From: Symsagittifera roscoffensis
Taxonomy: Eukaryota; Xenacoelomorpha; Acoela; Convolutidae
Reading direction: 5' to 3'
Assembly: GCF_963678635.1 (NCBI RefSeq)
Contig: NC_087068.1
Span: 25,670,318-25,734,317 of the forward strand
DNA length: 64,000 nt
Below are positions 23,195-33,404 of the stretch, piece by piece. Every line of letters begins with the position of its first letter. The stretch's first letter is position 1. Made by a program: the position numbers and the translations under genes. The notes beneath the pieces were generated by a model, which saw only the letters and a list, made by a program, of their open reading frames with translations, did no database searches and was not told where the DNA came from.

Positions 23195-23616
23195 CAGGGG
23201 CGGATCTAGGATTTTTTCCAGGGGGAGGGGGGCGGATTTTCAAAATTTTTTTTTTCAAAAATTTTGTGGACTTTTTTTAGTCCGACTAAATTTAGTTTCC
23301 GAGCTCTGCCAAAGCACTAAAAAGACCCTGTTTGGGCCAAATTTTTAGCGCCGCAAGCAAAATTTTGAAAAAGCAGCTCCAAAAATGCGTCGTGAGGATC
23401 TTTTCGGAAAAGTTTTACCAAAAATCGCGTTTTTTGGCGCACGCTCCCCCCTCAACATTATAGTATATTTTGGCGCCCAAGGCGCCTTAAGAAAAATTTT
23501 AGGATCAGTCAGCCAAAAAGGGATATCTCAAAATCTGAAAAAAGTTCAAAGGTCGGCAGGGGGTCGAATAACTGCGGAGTAATGAAACGTCCACCCCCAC
23601 CCTAAATTCGCCCCAG
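23195..23616 (+). mobile_element. hAT-like MITE (family A)
   Basis: About 422 bp, from CAGGGGCGGATCTAGGATTT to CCTAAATTCGCCCCAG. The termini are inverted repeats. The flanks GGATTAAG and GAAGTAAG agree at six of eight positions, a decayed 8-bp target duplication. The internal GGCAGGGGGTCGAATAACTG resembles a pol III B box on the reverse strand. No ORF. Confidence 0.78.
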
Positions 23617-24588
23617 GAAGTAAGTGTGCGGCCACTTCTCGGAAAATCTAAGATTTGTAAAACTGGAACTTAAATTCTTCATACCCTTATGTATTCAGTG
23701 GCTGATGCATTCTGCTTATGTCCCGAGGAAATGATATGCTCCGTATCTATAGGTGAAAGTAAACGTTCGGAAATCTCTACTGTTGATTGATTTTTGAAGG
23801 CAAGCATCTCGAATCACAGCGGAATTCAGCTACATTTTGTGAATGTTGCTGAAAAAGCAAAAAAAAATGCGTTTGTTAATGAAATTCAGAATAATTGTTT
23901 TCAATCATACTTCAGTGAAATAAAAATGAAGTTTAACTCCTTTAGTGATGTGATGGTTAATTTAGTGACTTTAGATTTTTTCATGCATTTTGAAAAAATT
24001 TATTAGGTTTTCCATGTTTGAAATATTATTTTTGAAATTACTGGATTTATAATTTTATATTGAAAAGATTTTGGATTTAGTTGAAACCGTAATTTTTTCG
24101 ATTTTTTTTTTCAAAATAAAAATCTTACTGGTTACTCAGCAGGATGTTGCACAACTCTTTCAAGCGAGGTTTTTTTTGTGCGTGATCTTGTATCATAGAC
24201 TTGTTATGCAAGGTTTTTCAAAACGTAGATTATCTTGCGTTAATCATTGAAGATGGAGATCATCTGGCAAGATTTTGCAAGATAGCGACAATTGAAGGTC
24301 TTGAAGAATTTTTTTGTGATCAATAGAAAAATACTTAAGTGGTTATATGGAAAACTCTATGGAGAATCTGTTGTTTATAAGGCAACAAAATTTATAAGTT
24401 TATTTTCAAGGAAATTGGTCGGATGACTAAGTTGCACTAATTTTCGTATCTATGCACAGTTCTCAGTTTTCATAATGTAATAATTTTCGGGTTGGGAATA
24501 AAATATATGCAATTCAAATTAACTCTTAAGTTATTTATGTCTTAAAAATATTGCAAAAAACCACATTATTTTTGCAGAGTGGTTAAAA
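23617..24588. other. no gene seen
   Basis: AT-rich. A 70-codon plus-strand frame (23794-24006) has no recognisable features. GCAAGATTTTGCAAGAT words at 24265-24290 resemble a run near 47860-47945. Confidence 0.4.
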
Positions 24589-24804
24589 TTAGCTTTCAAA
24601 GGTTTGATATTTAACTCGACATACGTCAATTAGCTCCAGTGTTTTGAATGTTATTTTCACATTGTTAACTAGAAGAAAGTATTCCGCATCGTCGTGCAAG
24701 TGCTGCTGCAGATTTAACCTGCCATTCACGTGACATTCGCTTACAATGCTGAACGATCCAATCCACCGGGCTTCAACATTGGGTAAGACCGCTTTTCCAG
24801 TCAA
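24589..24804 (-). pseudogene. unrecognised coding-like minus-strand frame
   Basis: A 71-codon open stretch that starts at a TTG in the frame and ends in TAA at 24589. It has better codon balance than its surroundings, with peptide words such as VEARWIGSFSIVSECHVNG and CRVKYQTFES. There is no upstream ATG, and a TAA lies just before the frame, so it is either a last exon or a fragment. A GTTTGACTG...AAGCG motif is repeated at its upstream edge. I do not recognise the product; a mobile-element remnant is possible. Confidence 0.25.
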
Positions 24805-24854
24805 ACCTTGATATTTGTATTAGCGATGGTGGAAGTCGCTTCTCAGTCAAACAT

Positions 24855-25090
24855 TACGAGGCCAAACTGTGCACTGGATAGGCGCACAATTTTATGTCTG
24901 TATGTTCCTGGGTTCCAGAGACAAGTCTTTCAACATCTTTAAATTTTGTCGGAACGATTTAAAAAAATGAAAGAACAAAAGAAGAACAAAGGGAGAATCC
25001 TTGTTGCGGAATCCACGTATATTTCCCAAAAAGCACAGTTTGGCCTCGTAATGAAAGGTGAATGGTTTGAGACCCACCATCCGCTCTCTT
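24855..25090 (-). repeat. dispersed family D, copy
   Basis: Reverse orientation relative to the copy at 12702. Contains GTGCACTGGATAGGCGCACA, TGTCTGTATGTTCCTGG, a long A-rich GAACAAAAGAAGAACAAAGG part and GCACAGTTTGGCCTCGTAAT. Other copies are at 36113-36275 and 42946-43113. Confidence 0.7.
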
Positions 25091-25753
25091 TGCTTGAGGC
25101 TGAAACAAAGTTTTCAGCCCTAAAAATATCCAAAAATTTTCCTGCTTTAAGTTCTTAAGCAGAGAAACAACAACGGCTCTCCATGAAGAGCTCGTATTTA
25201 TGCTCTTTTCCTTGTGAACAAACAGTTCTAATCTTACAAACTAACATTATAAAAATTATAAAAATTTTAAAATCCAGGAAAAAATTTCAGATGTTATACA
25301 AGAGATCTACCTCTTAACATGGAAGACTCTTTTTTTTCTAACTACAGCTTTCTTTTGATTTTGAGTTAAATTTGATCGCAAAATTTTTCAACAAAAATCC
25401 CTCATCTGATAACGATGAATGCTCGCTGAATTTTTCTGGCCTAGTACGGTCTCCCTTGGAACAGTAGCGCGCAAAAAACTAGAGAATGATGAACGAGAAT
25501 TAATAAAAGTAAAACAGGATCTCAACCTACTTACTATAACAATGATGCCTTATTCTACTGAAAGCACTTCGTGACAATTTGTTTGACGAATTATTTGATA
25601 TATTTATAATGATTTAGTTGCGTTCATAATAAGACAATCAAGATTTGTTTGGTTGCTTATTGACTATTACGAATATTACCTGCTTTTGACAAGAAATACT
25701 GAACAAGTTAAATTTTATTCCAACTTGATCAGTCAAGTTACCCTGATTTATAA

Positions 25754-28700
25754 ATGGAATCTGAAAATCATTATGACTTCCTGTTTAAATTTCTGCTCAT
25801 TGGAGATTCGAGTGTAGGCAAATCATCTATATTTTTGAGGTGAGTGCGGGAAAATAATATTTTGACCCAGAAATCATCACTTGTAAAATTTAATAACTAA
25901 GGTCAACCAAAAGTTTTTGGACAACTACAAAGATCAAAATAGCTTACCCAAAAAGTTAGACATTCATTTTTTAAGGATTTGCGTTGTTCAACAATCCTTC
26001 TATATCCGTGTCACTGGCTTATGAGTTGATGATGTTAATGATTAAAACCCACCACCCGGGACAACGTCCCAGACTTATGTCAAGACTTTGAGCGTCGCGC
26101 TATATCCGGATCCTGCATTGTCGCGCCGACTGTTTGAGTCCGGAATGTCTGGACATAAAGTTGCGAAAATTGCGCCGAGGGTCGCAAATAACTGAACAAA
26201 CTGAATTTTGTTCAAGAAAATCAGTGGATATAAAGTAACGAAAATCTGGACATACAGTCGCTAAAGTCTGGACATAAAATTGCGACTTACATTTTTCAGC
26301 TTTTCGCAAGTTTTTCTCCAGACTTACGCGACACTATACCCAGTTTTTCGCAACTTTATGTCCACTGATTTTCTCGACCAAACTTCAGTATGTTCAGATA
26401 TTAGCGACGATCAGTGCGTTTTTTGCAACTTTATGTCCAGACATTCCAGACTAAAACTGTCGGCGCTACTGTGCAGGATGGGCGTGAATCCGGATGTAGC
26501 GCGATTATCAAAGTCTGGACAAAATTATGGGACGTCGACCCTGGTGGCCGGATTCATATCATTAGCATCATCAACCCATTATCCAGTGATGCAGGGGCGG
26601 ATCTAGGATTTTCTCGAGGAGGGGGGCGGGGCGGATTTTCAAAAAATTTTCGAAAAATGTGAAGTTTTGACGATCTTTTTTTTTAGGTCAACGAAATTGG
26701 TTTTCCGAGCTCTACTAAAGTACTAAAAGACGCTGTTTTGGCCAATTTTTCTGCACCGCAGGCAAATTTCTGAAATAACAGGTCAAAAAAGCCGTTTTTG
26801 GGCACTTTTTGGAAAATTTTGACAAAAAAATCGCGTTTTTTTGGCGCACGCCCCCTCAAAGTAAGTATATATTGGCGGCGAAGGCGCCTTTAGAAAACTT
26901 TTAGAGTCGGTCGGTCAAAAATGGATTTCTTAAAAAGTATCAAGGGGCGGAACCCTTTAGGTCGGCAGGGGGTCGAATCCCTGAAAAAAAGCGAACGCCC
27001 CCTCCCCGCCCCCACCCCCCTAAATCCGCCCCTGCTGTGACGTGTAAAAGCATTGTTGGACAAAGCAAATCCTTAAAAAAGAACAACTATATTGATCTTT
27101 TCAGTTCTCCAGAATTTTTTGGTTGGCTTTTATCATTAAATTTTCTCTAATAATTCTTAAATTGTGGAAACCGTTTTCGTAAAAACACAAAATTTTCAAA
27201 TTCATGGGTTAAAATTGTTCCTTGGGAAGCCGATGTGCTTGGACTGCTCCTCTTACTGCGTGAAAACAATGGAAGAAAAATCATGAAAAAATACTGCCGA
27301 CAAATTGAAAATACGGCTCATTGTTTTCGCGAAAGCAGAGCACAAAAACCATTTGAAAAGTTGCTGTTAAAAGTTGATTGGAAAATCTGGTTAAAACCAT
27401 GACTTAGTTTGTAGTTTCGAACACATTTTGGGAAGCAAGGAATGAGAATTAAAGGATTGAGTGTAGTGTCATATGCAGTGGCGGATTTAGGGGGTGGGGG
27501 AGTTCAAAGGGTTTCTTTATTGATATCTATGACATCCATTTTAGGCCGACCAATCCTAAAATTTTTCTAAAGGCGCTTTTGGCGCCAATATATAATAATT
27601 GTGAAGGGGAGTGCGCGCCACAATATAACGTATTTTATAGTCAAATTTTTCCAAAAAAGGCCCAAAAACTGTTTTTTGACCTGTTTTAACAATCATTGCT
27701 AGTGGGCGCAACTATGATTAAAAAAAAAAGAGTCAGTATAGAGTGCATTGATACATTTGACTTATAAATAAAAGAAACTAAGCTGAGAGCGTGACTCAAA
27801 TTTAAACTTCAGCAGGTTTTTCAGCAGGGCTGTGACTAGGTTGGGATTTAGGGATATTTAGTGGCTGAAAAGCAGAAGATATGTTAACAGAAACCAACTT
27901 TTTGAAAGTTTCATTGCTTGTTTTGTGCTGATTCAAATAATTCCGACAAAATTAAACAAATGTAAAATTGTGTGAAGAGCAGTTTTCTCGATTTGATTTG
28001 ACTTTGGATAATAAAAAACCCTGAAGAGTAGATTCACGTATACTTTTTGTCAGGTTAAATATGGTGTATTTTTGCAGAAACTGAACCAAAACTCACCCAA
28101 AAGGAAAAGATTCAAGTTTTTTTGCATCGGTTCCATTGATAAAAAGTTTGAATTAATTTTTAAAATAATTCAATCAAAGTGAATGTTTTACGTGGCTCCC
28201 TAAATGTAACATTGGTAAAGTGTCTCAAACTTCGTAATGCACTTTTTATATAAGATCAATTTTTTGACGTTCTGACACACATTGCTTCTTATTGTAAAAC
28301 ATGGACTGAAAAAATGACGAATAAAAGTGAATGGAAAACTTAGAACCGGTTTATTTCCAAAATCTTTTCAGGTTTACGGATGACTGTTTCTCGGAGACGT
28401 TCAGCACTACAATCGGAGTGGACTTCAAAATACGCACTCTGGAGGTGACTGGAGGCAAGAAAGCCAAGATCCAAATCTGGGACACGGCCGGACAGGAAAG
28501 ATTCAGAGCCATAACTCACAGGTATGACCTAGAAAAACCAAAATTGTTTCTCGTTATTTAGTTCTGTTTTCCGTAAGGATGGCGAATAAAAAGCCCAATG
28601 GTATGGAAAGTACCGACGTTTTACAGCTCAGTCAACTTGAGCTCAAAGAAGCATCTGCTTCATCTCTAACTGGAGTAAAAACAAAAATAGTAACTCCTTA

Positions 28701-31700
28701 ATAGAAATAAAAGATTCTTGGCACGGCTTATTTTGCTAGTTTAAAAAGAACTAGTGAAAAATATTTGAAAAAAAAACACCAAAACCGAGTGCACCATAAA
28801 ATCGTATGTAGCCACTAAGGGCGCCACTGCTAGGGCGCCACATTCCAGAAAGGTTGGTCATTTATTGAATTATTGTTCCGACCATTTGAAAAGTGGAGAG
28901 GATCTTTGTAATCGGGTGTGTTTTGTTTTGGATAATAATCGATTACAATTGAAAATTGTTGTCTAAAATGTTGTCATTATAATCCATTATTGTTGCAAAT
29001 TTAGACCACAAAATCGATTATATTGTCATTATAATCTGTTATTTTCGTAAAAACACATTCAAAACCCATTATAATTGATTATTACGGATTACAATCTTTA
29101 TTTTTTTGCAAAATTTGCAACGCTTCTGCGTTAGTCACGGCCTACTCGAAATCTAAACCTACTCAAATTAACATCCCCCTCACTTTGCACCCATCCGCAT
29201 TTGCCCAAACCTCCTACCCCTCCACTCCCCTACGCTAATCCCTACGCCCGCCCCCGTGTTAACTAAAGTTTACCCCCAAACCCAACCCCCCCAAGTTACA
29301 CTTTAACCCCCCCCCCCCCCAGTTTGTTTACCATTGAAAGGGGAGGACGGGGGGGGGGGGGGTTACTCAGTGTGGATAGCACCTATTTACCCCCATTTTA
29401 CATTTTAACCCCCTCATTCAAGTTTTTTGTTCCACCTTTTTATCCCTCCATTTTTTACCCCGCGCACGTTCAGTAAACGGGAGGAGGGGAGAGTAAAGCG
29501 AGGAGGGAGTAAACTGGGTGGGGGAGGGGCGAGGAGTAATCTGACGAGGGGTAAACTGGGGAAGAGGGTTGCTAAAAGATGGTTGTTACGTAGTATAGAA
29601 AAAGTAGAGAAGTTTTAAATAAATAGAATCTTATGTGAAAAGTAAAAATTTATGATTTAATACGTAGCAGCTGCACGAAACAAGAAATGAGATAATTTTG
29701 AAAAAAAAATTGCAAATTTCAGAATTTTTTCTAAAAAAAAACATTATAATCGATTCTAATCTATTATAATGGATTAAATTGAATAGAAAAAATTATGATT
29801 ATAATTCATTTTTAATCGAATGTAATCGATTATAGTCTATTAAGATGGATTATATTGTTATGAAAAATATTAGGATTATAATCAGTTTTTGATGGGTTAT
29901 AATCCATTATTTTGGTAAATTTATAGATACTGACTATAAAACGATAATCGATTCTTATCCATGGAACTCCAGTGCGGGCTTTTCTATTTTTCTTGTTTTC
30001 TACGCCAAATTAGCTAATACAAATAATCGCCGTAGAGAGTTGAGTAATAAATCAATTTAAATCTCTTTCAGCCGTTATTCAAACGACCTCAAAAAATTTT
30101 TGAAAAAAAAATCCCAGTGTTGAGAAAAACCGGTTATCAAATTTTTGATTAAATTCTAGTTTAAATTCTAGATTTTCGACTGAATCCATCGAGTAAAGCG
30201 AGCGAGCACGCTTTTTATGCTTAATTTAGGCTTTTTAAAATAGTTTTTTCATGCTTAATTTTACTTTTACTCTAGTAAAAAGTAGTTTTTGGAGATTTTG
30301 ATGCCATTTTGGGAAGCAAAAACTTGAAAAAAATTGCAATTTAAAAAAATTTTTAAATGATTTTTTTTTTGTTTTTCCGGTCAATTTTCCTCAAAATTTG
30401 TTCTCCTATTTGCCTATATAACTATGACTGTCGAATATGCCTAAATTTTAGTTGTACGTCAGATCCTTTTTTGACAACACGCAAAAAAAATAGTACACTA
30501 ATTTGAAAAAAAAGAGCTATGGTCGAAACGGAACATTCTGTGCTAGTTGTACAGTAACCGGCTATTCTGTGCTAGTTATACAGTAACCGGCTATTCTTGT
30601 TTAAATTATTGGATTTCTTTAATCTTTTGCCTTTGGTATCTTATAAAAGTATTTCCAACCATCTGAACAACTTACTGAACGGTTAATAAGCGTATGCGAA
30701 GTCTGCTCCAATAAGGGGAAATAGTTGAAAAGATCAATTTATTTTACTTATTCAGCTACTACCGGAATGCAGACGGCATCTTCATCTGCTTCGATCTGAC
30801 CAATCCGAACTCGTTTGAGAATGTGGACACGTGGTACCAGAGTGTGATGAAGATGGCCAAGGGCGCCAAGGTCATCATGATTGGAAACAAAAACGACCTC
30901 ACAGAAAAGAGACAGGGTAAGTTTCCCAGAGAGTATACAAACCAAAAAGTTGCCATAATCAACAAAAACGTTTCGAAAGAGTCAATGTTCAGATATTTCT
31001 ACGTGTAAAAGGGAATACTTTTCTTTTCTCTATCGTTAGTTTCCAAAAACTATTCGCAGCTTCTGTCAAATTAAAAATTAAAATATCTCTAGAGAATCAA
31101 AAGAAATGATATCAGTAAAATAGCGCTAGATGCAAGCAAGAAATATAATCGAGCGTTGTTGAACCCAAGGGCAAACCTACGTTTTTCAAGGGGGATTTCA
31201 AAACATGTCCGAAAGGTATGTGCGTTTTTTCGGTGCACGCTTCAAATGTTGAAAATATTAGGGTTGGTCGACCAAAAATGGATGTCGTAAAATAGTACCA
31301 AAATAGCATAATCACCAAGATAAGAAACTAGGCAAATGCTAGTGTGGGGAGGCGGGAGCAGGTAAAGCTTATCTGATTTTAACCAATCATCTTAGGATCA
31401 AAACGAAGAGGCATCACAAATTTGCTCGACTCCTATAAATATGTTTTCCCTTTTTAGTTCAGTACTCGACTGCTCTGCAATATGCCATGAGTCTGGGCAT
31501 AGACTACGTGGAGACCAGTGCCAAGGAGTCTTGCAACATACACAAGGTATCTTATTTGTATATGCCGCAAAATTTTTCTTGAATTTGTTTCGAAAATATC
31601 GGAAAACCAAAATCAGTTTATTCAAAGATTTAAAACTATACGCATAGTTTTTTGAAAATCATCTATCAAAAAAACTGCATGGGTGCTGATAAAATAGGTT

Positions 31701-32641
31701 TTTTTTCTGATTTTATATACTCATTTATCATTCATTTGATGTCATTGTTATCCATAACAGAAGCAGATCTATGTTTTTTGCAAAAGAGGCGGATTTTCAA
31801 AATAACTTTTGAAAATTTTGTCGACCTTTTTAGGTCGAACAAATTTATTTCCAAAAAAAGGAAAATTGTTCCAATTTGAACCAATTTTTTGTATTTATTT
31901 GTCAGCTATAAGCAACTGTACGTAGAGCTGATTACTACTTTGGAAAATATGAATGTTTTTCAAAAGCGCGCAGAAAAATTGTGCTATCGATTTGGCCTTC
32001 TACAACATGAAATATTAGCTTTTCTGAAATCAAATTGGCCTAGTCACATTTTAAAACTTTTTCAAAAGAAAAAATTTTTTTTAGGTTGCTTAGTAGAGGA
32101 GTTTATGACAAAACTTTATACAGCTTTTGAGCCAGAGCAGATCCAATCAGACGATTCTGTGACAATAGTGACGAAACAAGGGAACGCTTAATTTTTGATT
32201 GCACTTTTTCCTGTTCAAGAAGACCGAACTCTCTCGTAAATTGGAGAAATTTTTCGACATAAAGCAATTTATTAATATAAAATTTGATTGTGCTGTTACT
32301 TCAGAGTCAAGGTCACCGGATAAAGGCAGCTTAAAAAGCCTGTCTGAGATGTTGAAGTTCTTTTAGTGAGTTCTTGATTGACCCTCCTGACAGCTTTTCG
32401 AAGCAAAGAAGAACATCTTCTCATGCTCACTCCACTTTGTAGCTCTAATTTTCTTTAATTAAACTTGTTCATTTGTCAGGTGTTCATCATGTTGGCCACG
32501 CAACTGGTTGAAGAACACCTGGCCAAAGCAGAGAAGAACTACTCAGGAGTGGTCTCCACAGGTCCAGAGGCATCTCTCACTTTCAAGTCCAAACCAGTCC
32601 AGTCCAGAGACGAGAGACCCAAGTGCAACTTCTGCTCATAG
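25754..32641 (+). CDS. Rab-family small GTPase
   Basis: Five coding exons with GT-AG introns: 25754-25839, 28372-28521, 30756-30916, 31458-31546, 32480-32641. The product is 215 aa. Motifs in order: P-loop GDSSVGKSS (residues 17-25), switch I TTIGVDF, the Rab-type interswitch and switch [13 protein letters not shown] with the catalytic glutamine, guanine-binding GNKNDL, and ETSAKES. The start [13 protein letters not shown] and the IGVDFKIRT block place it in the Rab1/8/10/35-like group; beyond that it is divergent ([16 protein letters not shown]), so I give no subfamily. Rabs cycle between GDP and GTP and recruit effectors to membranes for vesicle transport. The C-terminus is KCNFCS, with cysteines at -5 and -2, unlike the usual CC, CXC or CXXX endings. 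Start: AAATGG context, family-typical N-terminus. Confidence 0.95.
26040..26575. mobile_element. foldback element in Rab intron 1
   Basis: Two long arms read as inverted copies: GTCTGGACATAAAGTTGCGA and GCGCTATATCCGGATCC on the left, GCAACTTTATGTCCAGACAT and ATCCGGATGTAGCGCG on the right. The outer arm ends are ACAACGTCCCAGAC and its partner at about 26530. Inside, the word CTGGACATAAA(G/A)TTGCGA is itself repeated in both orientations. No ORF belongs to it. A similar TGTCCAGACTTT word occurs near 60090-60125. Confidence 0.75.
26592..27034 (+). mobile_element. hAT-like MITE (family A), complete copy in Rab intron 1
   Basis: 443 bp from CAGGGGCGGATCTAGGATTT to TAAATCCGCCCCTG. The terminal inverted repeats are nearly perfect. 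The flanks CAGTGATG and CTGTGACG agree at six of eight positions. The interior has GGCAGGGGGTCGAATCCCTG (B-box-like on the reverse strand) and GGCGCACGCCCCCTC. This is the best reference copy in the window. Confidence 0.85.
27476..27715 (-). mobile_element. hAT-like MITE fragment in Rab intron 1
   Basis: Reverse orientation. It starts CAGTGGCGGATTTAGGGGGT and carries the family words TTCTAAAGGCGC and GGCGCCAATATATAATAATT. The far terminus is lost near 27715. Confidence 0.65.
28875..30600 (+). mobile_element. composite repeat in Rab intron 2, with GATTA/TAATC arrays and a G/C-run core
   Basis: The ends match the shorter copy at 56610-57250: left TTGTTCCGACCATTTGAAAA, right GGTC...GAACATTCTGTGCTAG, with AGTAGTTTTTGGAG in between. 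This copy has roughly 1.1 kb more. The extra part holds TAATCNATTA-type repeats (28930-29110 and 29740-29960) around a core (29180-29580) of alternating C-runs and G-runs, including 14-base homopolymers. No gene. Confidence 0.6.
31165..31320 (-). mobile_element. worn MITE fragment in Rab intron 3
   Basis: Family A words survive (GGTTGGTCGACCAAAAATGGAT, GGTGCACGC), but both termini are lost. It is about 140 bases upstream of Rab exon 4. Confidence 0.4.
31760..31865 (+). mobile_element. worn MITE fragment in Rab intron 4
   Basis: CAGAAGCAGATCTATG followed by GGCGGATTTTCAAAA and TCGACCTTTTTAGGTCGA matches the left part of family A. A 100-codon frame further into this intron (31889-32191) has no recognisable domain. 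Confidence 0.45.
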
Positions 32642-33404
32642 GAACTTATTGTTAGGAGTAAACTTCAATACAGCTCGGATCAAATAGTAGGGCTATAATT
32701 GAAATTCCGGGAAACTAAGTCTCCATTTCAAATGTGGTAGAAACCTAAAATTTATTAAGGAAAAGCAGATTCAGCTCATTTTTAAACATTTTAGCGTAAA
32801 GGTACCAGAGCCGCATAGCTGTTCGCGTTGAAGGTTGACCCATTGAATTTGTTTGGCTAAAATTCCCGTTTTTGCTCGTCTAGACTAAAATCTACGGCAA
32901 AATCTAAAAAAGTTACGTCTTCAAATGAAGGCTAACAAATTTATGTGACCCCTTCATATTCGCTGCTAAAATTTTTGAACCGAGCTGAATTTATTGATTG
33001 ACTATTTCAAAAATGGTTACCGATATAGAAAATTGTAGTGAATTGTCAATTCTTAGCAGCAGCGATGAGTAATAAATTAAATTAGAGTGTCATTAAAGGG
33101 TATCAGTATTTAGTTTTGAGTTCAAAATTATTTTGTGATCAATTTTTGAGTTTTTAAATAGTGTTTTGTTAGAGCAGTTACAAGAAATTTGATTTTACAA
33201 TTTTACATTTTAGAAAAATCATAAGTGGTGCTCTGGTAGTCTTATTCTTTTGAAAAATTAACGCGGTTCTGGCATCATTTTAATCGATTCTGCGGCTGTG
33301 CCTTATATCCTTAACTTCCTTCTATAATTGCAAAAAATTGTGTACCTCTTAAGAATTTAGAAATTCTTAAGAGACACACAATTTATATATGCTAATCCTT
33401 TATG
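32642..33404 (+). terminator. Rab 3' UTR and downstream; possible poly-A signal
   Basis: No further coding exon. The first good AATAAA on the plus strand after the stop is at 33071-33076, which would give a 3' UTR of roughly 450 bases. Only the hexamer supports this. Confidence 0.4.

Noticed and set aside
24589-24804. Calling this frame an intact gene
   Set aside because: No ATG, and a stop lies just upstream; it is listed only as a low-confidence fragment.
29250-29580. Telomere-like GTTTACCCC words
   Set aside because: Not tandem at a fixed period, and the orientation flips within the block; it is a G/C-run repeat core.
31889-32191. 100-codon plus-strand frame in Rab intron 4
   Set aside because: No domain, and it lies between well-defined Rab exons; probably chance.
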